Shown here: positions 26,381 to 32,184 of the stretch, one piece after another
Layout: each line of letters opens with the position of its first letter
How positions within the stretch are numbered: the first letter of the stretch is position 1
Assembly (NCBI GenBank): GCA_022822085.1
Contig: JAJECK010000112.1
Span: 1-32,184 of the forward strand
DNA length: 32,184 bases
From: Candidatus Poribacteria bacterium
Lineage (GTDB): Bacteria > Poribacteria > WGA-4E > WGA-3G
Reading direction: 5' to 3'
The notes under the pieces: model-generated
Told to the model about the DNA's origin: nothing
Database searches by the model: none
The model's input: the letters and a program-made list of their open reading frames with translations, nothing else
Made by a program: the position numbers and the translations under genes

Positions 26381-26448
26381 TGATAAACTGCAAACCCCAA
26401 GTTAACACGGATGGGGTAATGATAATTACCGAATTAATAAATTAATCT

Positions 26449-26520
26449 TTATATAAGGGGGTTAGAGGGTTAAAAAGTCGTTGTTTCAGTTATTTAACTC
26501 CCTAAATCCCTCTTATCAAA
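26449..26520. repeat. Interspersed palindromic repeat, copy 2
   Basis: Arms near 26449-26474 (ATAAGGGGGTTAGAGGGTTA) and 26494-26520 (TAACTCCCTAAATCCCTCTT) are inverted and closely resemble the repeat at 142-224, including the loop (GTTTCAGT) and the right flank. Mismatches to copy 1 indicate some age. Confidence 0.75.
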
Positions 26521-26557
26521 AGGACTTTTGAATACATTGCGTCTATCCTGTTAAACT

Positions 26558-26594
26558 AAAATGTGATCTATACATAAAAATGATGTAACAATGT
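26558..26594 (+). repeat. 37-base direct repeat, copy 2
   Basis: Second copy of the repeat at 26142-26178, in the same orientation, 123 bases upstream of the ECF sigma start. The two copies bracket both palindromic elements. Confidence 0.85.
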
Positions 26595-26646
26595 GTATTT
26601 TTGGCATGATAATATACATTTTTTGATACAAATATTCAAACCCTGT

Positions 26647-26671
26647 AAACTTAATAAAACCTATCTGCGTT
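26647..26671 (+). promoter_or_regulatory. Possible ECF-type promoter
   Basis: AAAC (26647-26650), a 17-base spacer and CGTT (26668-26671) resemble an AAC / CGT type ECF promoter about 46 bases upstream of the sigma gene start. Autoregulation would be usual for such genes. The match is short and AT-rich surroundings make chance hits common. Confidence 0.3.
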
Positions 26672-26717
26672 AATTAGGTTAAGTTGCTCAAAAAATGCAT
26701 GAAAGTCTGGAAATATT

Positions 26718-27299
26718 ATGGACAAAATGATTGACGACGAAATGCTGGTAGCTCAATTCAAATCTGGAAGCCAAAGGGCTTTTGATGAATTAATGAAACG
26801 TTACCAACGAAAAATATTTGGATATCTTCTTCGTTCAGTCCGAAATTATGAAGATGCCGAAGAGTTAACACTTGAAGTATTTTTCAAAGCCTATCGGGCA
26901 CTCGGTTCTTGGGAACCGAAAGCGAAGTTTTCCACCTGGTTGTACACAATAGCTTCAAACCTATCCATAGATTATCATCGAGCAAAAGCTCGACAACCAG
27001 TCTACATATTAGAAGATGAAGAAGCAATTGAAACGAAACTTGTTGCAACTGACATCTCAAGTAACCCTGAGAAACAACTTGAAGACAAAGAACGAGGACG
27101 GCTCATCAGAGAAGCGGTAGATGAGCTCTCCGCAAAGCAAAAAACAGTGTTTATGTTAGCTCGATATGAAGGTATGCAGATAAAAGAGGTAGCTGAAACA
27201 TTGGGAATGGCTGAAGGCACTGTAAAGATTCATTTACATCGTGCGATCAAAAAATTACAGACTTTACTAAGACCTTTATGGGAAAATAATGAAATATAG
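26718..27299 (+). CDS. ECF-type RNA polymerase sigma factor (stand-alone)
   Basis: The 193-residue sigma-70 family protein has region 2 at about 10-90 (AFDELMKRYQRKIFGYLLR, EDAEELTLEVFFKAYRAL, FSTWLYTIASNLSIDYHR) and region 4 at about 130-183 with the helix-turn-helix IKEVAETLGMAEGTVKIHLH. Length is normal for an ECF sigma, without any C-terminal extension, unlike the four WD40-fused sigmas at the other end of the window. The downstream gene begins 11 bases later, its AGGAGGT overlapping this stop codon, and encodes a zinc-finger anti-sigma. The pair is therefore a conventional membrane-stress-type module. It directs RNA polymerase to a regulon that probably includes its own operon. Confidence 0.93.
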   Translation: MDKMIDDEMLVAQFKSGSQRAFDELMKRYQRKIFGYLLRSVRNYEDAEELTLEVFFKAYRALGSWEPKAKFSTWLYTIASNLSIDYHRAKARQPVYILEDEEAIETKLVATDISSNPEKQLEDKERGRLIREAVDELSAKQKTVFMLARYEGMQIKEVAETLGMAEGTVKIHLHRAIKKLQTLLRPLWENNEI

Positions 27300-27310
27300 G
27301 AGGTAATTTG

Positions 27311-27928
27311 ATGCCTAAGTGTAATATTTCTGAAGCACATGTTATAGATTATGTATATGGTGAGTTAGAACAAACTCAAACATCCGATTTTGAGAACCAT
27401 CTTACCACATGCAACAAATGTACCAGAATGGTTGCTGGGTATAACCGTGTGCTTCGCACTGTCGATGAAGCTGAGAACGAATTTATGCCGCATGTGATTG
27501 TCCCACGCAATCTTGAAACCAAACTCTACAAACGGCTTGCCGACGCACAACCAGAAAAAACATCACTGCTCACACGTTTATCAAACTATTTTGCAAAACT
27601 GCATTTAGTTATGCATGAACAGAAAATTGCAAGTGTTTGCATTTTTTCTCTTGCAGTGATCGTAGTGGCGTTTTTTGTTGGTAATCCCTTCAGACCTACT
27701 GCAGATTTAACGCTAAACCGGACCAACTCTGCCAATGCACGTATTGAGCAATATAGACATCAAGATATCCAACGGAATTTTGAAGATGTATTACGAAAAA
27801 AACATCTTCGGAACACTGATTCGTGGGATACTGTCAGCCATCTTAATAGGGTAAAAGACCAAGCACAAGGGACTGACTGGGCAAATATTGCGAATAATCA
27901 ATTAAAGCGTGTTCATTCAGAATTCTAA
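27311..27928 (+). CDS. Zinc-finger anti-sigma factor, single-pass membrane
   Basis: The 205-residue protein has an N-terminal zinc-binding anti-sigma domain with His30, Cys34 and Cys37 (HLTTCNKC), a predicted transmembrane helix at about 107-124 (ASVCIFSLAVIVVAFFVG) and an extracytoplasmic C-terminal part of about 80 residues without a known domain. This layout is standard for factors that hold an ECF sigma at the membrane until a signal releases it. ATG 27311 is chosen because AGGAGGT (27298-27304) is six bases away; the TTG at 27308 is a poorer choice. The gene follows the sigma gene almost directly and probably controls it. Confidence 0.88.
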   Translation: MPKCNISEAHVIDYVYGELEQTQTSDFENHLTTCNKCTRMVAGYNRVLRTVDEAENEFMPHVIVPRNLETKLYKRLADAQPEKTSLLTRLSNYFAKLHLVMHEQKIASVCIFSLAVIVVAFFVGNPFRPTADLTLNRTNSANARIEQYRHQDIQRNFEDVLRKKHLRNTDSWDTVSHLNRVKDQAQGTDWANIANNQLKRVHSEF

Positions 27929-27964
27929 ATACTTACATACATTATCATATATATTTGGATTATC

Positions 27965-29941
27965 ATGGGAAAATTGAAAAAATCCTTATTAATCTTAGGC
28001 ATGCTTATAGGTATTCTGTATTCAATGCTGATGATGTCTACATCGTCTCAGGCACAGCAGGATGATATAACCTCCTTAGTAAAAGAGAGAAAATATCCTG
28101 AAGCAGTTGCACAGTTGAAAATACAATTGAAAACTTCCACTGATGTTGAAACACGTACTCAGTTTTACTATCAACTTGGGGAAATCTACTATAATTATAC
28201 ACAGCAATATCCAGAGGCTCTTAAGGCTTATGAGAGAATTTTAGGTCTTAAAGACAAAGGGATACCGATAGCTGAAGTATATCTAACATACATTAAGATT
28301 GGGGATGTGTATAGCCGAATGGGCAATTATGATAGAGCGATCCAATACTTTCAGGCACTTGTGGATATGGCACCAGAAACACATTTTGTACATAATATCG
28401 GTTTACGAAAAATACGAGATATTGATAATGCATTGAAGAACAAAAAGGATCAGGAAGAGATTATAAGGAAATATAAAGGCACGCAATTAGCTGCAGTTGC
28501 ACAGTTTCAGATAGCCGAATTGTACCGAACCCATTCACAATTAAATCAACCTGAACTCGCGATTACTGCTTATCAAACACTGCTCAAGAACCATCCTTAT
28601 GATAAGTTGGCAGCAGAAGCCCAATGGAGAATAGCACATATACGCCACACGGTCCTTCATCAATGGACATTTGCAATAGATGCATATAAGAAAGTAGCTG
28701 ATAATTATCCGACTACGAACTTTGCAGCAGAAGCACTGTTTCATATTGGTAATCTTCATCGTGAAGATTCAAAATACTATCTTGCCTTGGAAGTATATGA
28801 TTCTCTATTGGCAAAATATCCTAACTTCTGGAACATGCACTCAGTATATTATTGGTCTGGTATGTGCCATGAAAAGACACAAAACTATTCCAAAGCACAC
28901 GAAGCATACAACACTTTCTTAAATGTATATTTGCCAAACCTTGATCCTATATATTATGGACAAATCGAGATGTATGATAAGAGTTTGTCTGAAGTAACTG
29001 AAGTGATGGAGCAAAAGATAAAGAGTCTTCTCGATAAAATACCACATCACGAAATCACAAAACTTGAAACGTTTACTAATGAAGGTAAATATAAGGAAGC
29101 TCTATCAATTGCAAAAAAAGTGATTGCAACTTATCCGAATACCGAATTTGCAAAAAAGGCAATAGCTCTGTTACCTTCATTAAAACATCTTGCAGCAATA
29201 CAAAACCTTGAAGCATACATTTTAAATGATCAGTTAAATGTAGCTGAAACAGCCAGGACACAACTACAGATTGGAACAATTTATGAACGCGAACTTCTAA
29301 ATTATTCTAAAGCTGTTGATGCATATAATAAAGTAGTGCAAGATCACGGCCAATCCGCACATGCCGCTGAAGCACTTTATCGCATCGGTATTATTTATGC
29401 GGATATACTTGAAAAACCAAATTCAGCGATAAATACATTCAATATTATTACCACTAAATATCAGAACACACTACAAGCTATGATGGCTACATTTCAGGTT
29501 GGAGAAATTTATAGAAAACTCCAACGATTTAATGAAGCACTGAAAGCATATAAGACAACTATTGGGTATCCTGAAAGAGAGATATACCTATCTGGTGGAT
29601 ATAAAGACAGTTATGCAGATAGAGCACTTTTTCGGATAGGCAGGGTACATTTTGAAGACAAACGATTTACTGATGCACGTTTTGCCTTTGTGGAATTTAT
29701 CAATACGCGCACCGATTCTCCCCGATTAGCTGCCGCTCTGATATACTTGGCAATAATGGCTCAAGAGAACGGAGATAATCAACAGGCTTTAGATTATTTC
29801 CAACAGTCTGAAAAAATAATAACGAACAGTCCAATTCAAAAACAGATGGTTGTTGACGAAGTTGGGAACCTTGGAATTCAAGACTCGGATTCGGTTACAA
29901 CATTTCTACAAGAACGTCAGAAACGAATTAAGTCTGAATAG
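27965..29941 (+). CDS. Exported TPR-repeat protein
   Basis: The 658-residue protein has an N-terminal hydrophobic signal (about 8-30, LLILGMLIGILYSMLMM, then SSQA before QQDD) and many tetratricopeptide repeats along the rest. Examples are LGEIYYNYTQQYPEALKAY, IGDVYSRMGNYDRAIQYF, IGNLHREDSKYYLALEVY and IGRVHFEDKRFTDARFAF. TPR solenoids mediate protein-protein contacts; the periplasmic TPR style here recalls YbgF/BamD-type envelope proteins, but no specific family is recognised. It begins 36 bases after the anti-sigma gene, so it probably belongs to that operon and may be its envelope partner or target. The ATG lacks a clear Shine-Dalgarno sequence. Confidence 0.85.
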   Translation: MGKLKKSLLILGMLIGILYSMLMMSTSSQAQQDDITSLVKERKYPEAVAQLKIQLKTSTDVETRTQFYYQLGEIYYNYTQQYPEALKAYERILGLKDKGIPIAEVYLTYIKIGDVYSRMGNYDRAIQYFQALVDMAPETHFVHNIGLRKIRDIDNALKNKKDQEEIIRKYKGTQLAAVAQFQIAELYRTHSQLNQPELAITAYQTLLKNHPYDKLAAEAQWRIAHIRHTVLHQWTFAIDAYKKVADNYPTTNFAAEALFHIGNLHREDSKYYLALEVYDSLLAKYPNFWNMHSVYYWSGMCHEKTQNYSKAHEAYNTFLNVYLPNLDPIYYGQIEMYDKSLSEVTEVMEQKIKSLLDKIPHHEITKLETFTNEGKYKEALSIAKKVIATYPNTEFAKKAIALLPSLKHLAAIQNLEAYILNDQLNVAETARTQLQIGTIYERELLNYSKAVDAYNKVVQDHGQSAHAAEALYRIGIIYADILEKPNSAINTFNIITTKYQNTLQAMMATFQVGEIYRKLQRFNEALKAYKTTIGYPEREIYLSGGYKDSYADRALFRIGRVHFEDKRFTDARFAFVEFINTRTDSPRLAAALIYLAIMAQENGDNQQALDYFQQSEKIITNSPIQKQMVVDEVGNLGIQDSDSVTTFLQERQKRIKSE

Positions 29942-30125
29942 TGTGTTAACCATTGATGAACTTTACTTATATGAGCATAAGGATATATTTTCATATAGAC
30001 AAAACAGTAATTATCTGTTACAATAAAATATAGAATTTCTAAGATGGTGTGTTAACTCCAGATTTTTGTAACACTCATCTATATTACTTTAGCGGACAAA
30101 ACCATAACCTGGAGGAATTGGCACA

Positions 30126-30965
30126 TTGTCAGCCGAAATCCTAAATGGCACCCGTCTTGCGCAGCGTATCCGTAGCCAAATACGACGGGATTTGAAAAAA
30201 CTTACTTTTACACCCGGCCTTGCAGTCGTTCAGGTAGGTAATGATCCCGCATCTACCATATATATTAAACATAAACAACGCGACTGTGAGAAAGTACATT
30301 TCCATTCTGAAGTTCATCGTCTACCCACCGATACAACCCAAAGAGCACTCATAAATAAAGTTATTGAATTAAATCAGCAGAAGGAGATTCACGGAATATT
30401 GGTGCAAATGCCACTCCCTGATATAATTGATGGACAAGCAATTATTGATGTAATCTCACCACACAAGGATGCTGATGGTTTAACACCTATCAATTTAGGA
30501 AACCTTTTCATTAACAGAGAAAGTGTTTCACCATGCACACCAACTGGTATTATCCGACTTATTGAACTTACGGGTAAACAGATTGAAGGAAAGCATGCAG
30601 TCTGCGTTGGAAGAAGTCATCTCGTAGGTAAACCTGCTGGTATAATGCTTCTCAATCGGAATGCAACAGTCACATATTGTCATTCTCGGACAAAGAATCT
30701 TGCAAATATAACAAAGCAAGCCGATATTCTTGTTGCAGCAATAGGTAAACCTGAATTTATAACTGCAGATATGGTAAAACACGGTGCCACCGTGATTGAT
30801 GTTGGAATTAACTCGGTAGGTAACCGTCTTGTAGGGGACGTTAAATTTGATGAAGTAAAAGAAATCGCTGGATATATAACCCCTGTACCAGGGGGAGTCG
30901 GTCCATTGACACGCGCTATGTTATTACAGAATACGTTGAAATTAGCCAGACAGATTGAAACATAA
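30126..30965 (+). CDS. folD: Bifunctional methylenetetrahydrofolate dehydrogenase / cyclohydrolase
   Basis: The 279-residue FolD interconverts 5,10-methylene-, methenyl- and 10-formyl-tetrahydrofolate using NADP, feeding purine and formyl-methionine synthesis. Family signatures are complete: the Y-x3-K catalytic motif (YIKHK), GILVQMPLPDII, KDADGLTPINLG, PCTPTGIIRLI, the nucleotide-binding GRSHLVGKPAGIMLL, VIDVGIN and the C-terminal PVPGGVGPLTRAMLL. The start is a TTG at 30126, with GGAGGA nine bases upstream; it gives the MSAEIL-NGT beginning typical of the family, and no ATG fits. The SDR gene follows after 73 bases and may be co-transcribed. Confidence 0.96.
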   Translation: MSAEILNGTRLAQRIRSQIRRDLKKLTFTPGLAVVQVGNDPASTIYIKHKQRDCEKVHFHSEVHRLPTDTTQRALINKVIELNQQKEIHGILVQMPLPDIIDGQAIIDVISPHKDADGLTPINLGNLFINRESVSPCTPTGIIRLIELTGKQIEGKHAVCVGRSHLVGKPAGIMLLNRNATVTYCHSRTKNLANITKQADILVAAIGKPEFITADMVKHGATVIDVGINSVGNRLVGDVKFDEVKEIAGYITPVPGGVGPLTRAMLLQNTLKLARQIET

Positions 30966-31038
30966 GAGATCGTTGTCTGGTCCTATACAAATAAAGATAT
31001 ATGAAAATATATACACAATAGAAAGTTGGAGGTATTTT

Positions 31039-31803
31039 ATGGCATTTCCCGGATTTGAATTGAATGATAAAGTTATGCTAATTACCGGTTCAGGTAAAGG
31101 TATTGGTAGAGGAATTGCACTTGCTGCTGCACAGATGGGAGCAAAGGTCATCCTAAACAGTCGAACCAAATCGGACCTCGACGAAGTAGCAGAGGAAATA
31201 CGTGCAAACGGCGGAGAAGCAGAACCAGTTGTGTTTGATGTAAGTGATATGAACGACGTTGCGAAAGGGGCGCAAGCCGCAATTGATGTGTGGGGCAGAG
31301 TTGATGTCCTCGTCAATAATGCTGGTACCAATCGTCCCAAACCTGCTTTGGACCTGACTGAAGAAGATTGGGATGCAATTTACGATCTCAACCTGAAGGG
31401 GTTATTCTTTCTAACGCAAACGCTTGTTAAACCGATGATTGAACGTGAAAGTGGAAAAATAATAAATATCTCCTCAACAATGGGTTTAGTTGGGGGACCA
31501 TTACGCACAGCGTATTCTGGAAGTAAAGGAGGTGTTGTTCTATTAACCAAAGGTCTTGCAGTGGAGTGGGCACCACATAATGTCACCGTCAATGCAGTAG
31601 CACCTGCATTTACACGTACACCGTTGGCTGATGTTCTTCTTCAACGAAAAGAATTCTATGAAGATGTCGTACGTCGAATTCCAATGGGACGCGTTGGTGA
31701 AGTCGATGAAGTTGTTGGTGCTGTATTATTCTTAGCCTCTGAAGCCGCAAACTGGATTACTGGACAGACAATTGCAGTTGACGGCGGATGGGTCGCCTGG
31801 TAG
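31039..31803 (+). CDS. Short-chain dehydrogenase/reductase (SDR), classical type
   Basis: From ATG 31039 the enzyme is 254 residues, standard for classical SDRs. It has the cofactor motif TGSGKGIG (about 16-23), NNAG (about 93-96) and the catalytic Ser146, Tyr159 and Lys163 (YSGSK), and ends in the usual ITGQ-I-VDGG-W signature. Substrate could be gluconate, a 3-oxoacyl thioester or another sugar or keto compound; it most resembles 3-oxoacyl-ACP reductase and gluconate 5-dehydrogenase-like members, but this cannot be settled. The TTG at 30955 would add 28 residues overlapping folD and is rejected because GGAGGT precedes ATG 31039 by five bases. Confidence 0.92.
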   Translation: MAFPGFELNDKVMLITGSGKGIGRGIALAAAQMGAKVILNSRTKSDLDEVAEEIRANGGEAEPVVFDVSDMNDVAKGAQAAIDVWGRVDVLVNNAGTNRPKPALDLTEEDWDAIYDLNLKGLFFLTQTLVKPMIERESGKIINISSTMGLVGGPLRTAYSGSKGGVVLLTKGLAVEWAPHNVTVNAVAPAFTRTPLADVLLQRKEFYEDVVRRIPMGRVGEVDEVVGAVLFLASEAANWITGQTIAVDGGWVAW

Positions 31804-31830
31804 TAAATACGAAAATATGTACCACTGTTT

Positions 31831-31856
31831 CTTTGCAAAATCAATGTTTTGCAAAG
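31831..31856. terminator. Hairpin after the SDR gene
   Basis: CTTTGCAAAA (31831-31840) pairs perfectly with TTTTGCAAAG (31847-31856) around a TCAATG loop, 28 bases after the stop. The stem is AT-rich and the following T tract is weak (TATAATTTTG), so termination is likely but may be inefficient. Confidence 0.5.
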
Positions 31857-32060
31857 TATAATTTTGATGTTTGATATTTTTGTTTTGTCTATATTCTGAT
31901 ATTCATGTAGTCCAACAGTCTGTCACCATAAACAACTGTTATTTCATATAACATAGGTTAATTGTATGGTGCGATCCAAAATTCAAATGCATGTTTTAAC
32001 AGAAAAGATATATTAGACATAATTAATAAATATCATTTTATTTATCAATACCTTCGCCAA

Positions 32061-32184
32061 TTATCCTGGTTTTAATTCAGGTTGCGTGTAGTGAATAGCA
32101 CCGATTGATCCCAGATGTTCATTGATTTGCTGAATAACAATAGGTTCAGGTTTTTGCGGAAGTATTTTTAATGTTTCGATCATA
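32061..32184 (-). CDS. Partial or short hypothetical ORF at the right edge
   Basis: On the minus strand an open frame runs from the right edge to a TAA at 32061-32063. It can start at an ATG at 32181-32183, giving 40 residues (MIETLKILPQKPEPIVIQ...), or continue beyond the window. The sequence looks coding-like (balanced composition, PEPIVIQQINEHL helix-like stretch) but matches no family I recognise. Confidence 0.35.
   Translation of the reverse strand, partial: MIETLKILPQKPEPIVIQQINEHLGSIGAIHYTQPELKPG

Larger units (their letters stand above)
26074..26717. other. Divergent, repeat-rich intergenic region
   Basis: The region lies between the divergent DUF3500 and ECF sigma genes. It holds a 37-base direct repeat pair (26142-26178 and 26558-26594), an element with roughly 45-base terminal inverted repeats (26222-26380) and the second copy of the palindromic repeat also seen at 142-224. 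A third partial copy of the TIR inner segment (AATTAATAAATTAATCTT) lies near 26431-26450. There is no open frame worth calling. The promoters of both genes must be here. Confidence 0.7.

Overview
The window reads as chromosomal DNA of a free-living or host-associated bacterium with AT-rich, gene-dense organisation. Three things together suggest Candidatus Poribacteria or a close relative in the Planctomycetes and related lineages: ECF sigma factors fused to long WD40 propellers, CBM9-like and PQQ-like secreted proteins next to fumarylacetoacetate-hydrolase and D-threonine-aldolase-like enzymes, and short interspersed palindromic repeats in the intergenic gaps. This assignment is inference from gene content. 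No rRNA or other marker is present.

Layout. Positions 1-1689 hold the 3' end of a probable transposase, a palindromic repeat, a PAP2 phosphatase, a MITE-like element and the decayed tail of a WD40 gene. Positions 1708-16959 are one continuous same-strand array of six paralogous WD40 genes. Four of them (1708, 8846, 11564, 14263) encode an N-terminal ECF sigma factor (regions 2 and 4) in frame with about 14 WD40 blades. The other two (4433, 6509) have the propellers only and lie directly behind the first fusion. The genes form two subfamilies: type I at 1708, 4433 and 14263, and type II at 6509, 8846 and 11564. A seventh member survives only as the relic at about 1517-1614. Positions 17196-23053 hold cysC (TTG start), an FAH-family hydrolase, a D-threonine-aldolase/D-serine-dehydratase-like PLP enzyme, a YbjQ-family protein, a secreted or membrane-anchored protein of unknown function and a PQQ-like propeller protein. 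Two paralogous secreted CBM9-like proteins follow (23096, 24111), ending at a strong terminator shared with a convergent DUF3500 gene (25036-26061, minus). Positions 26074-26717 are a repeat-rich island. Positions 26718-29941 are a classical ECF sigma / zinc-finger anti-sigma / TPR lipoprotein-like operon. folD and an SDR dehydrogenase then follow, and a partial minus-strand ORF runs off the right edge.

How the genes may work together. The conventional sigma at 26718 has a separate membrane anti-sigma gene. The four fused sigmas have none, so their propellers may do the sensing or restraining. All four fusions keep a strong Shine-Dalgarno sequence and an in-frame ATG exactly where sigma meets propeller. 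Each fusion could therefore also be translated as a free propeller resembling the two stand-alone paralogs. Two of the fusions share an almost identical upstream block with an ECF-type promoter-like motif, which fits autoregulation or cross-regulation. Six proteins share three cysteines at fixed blade positions. This array, with its internal starts, patterned cysteines, unevenly diverging blades and relic, is the most interesting system in the window.
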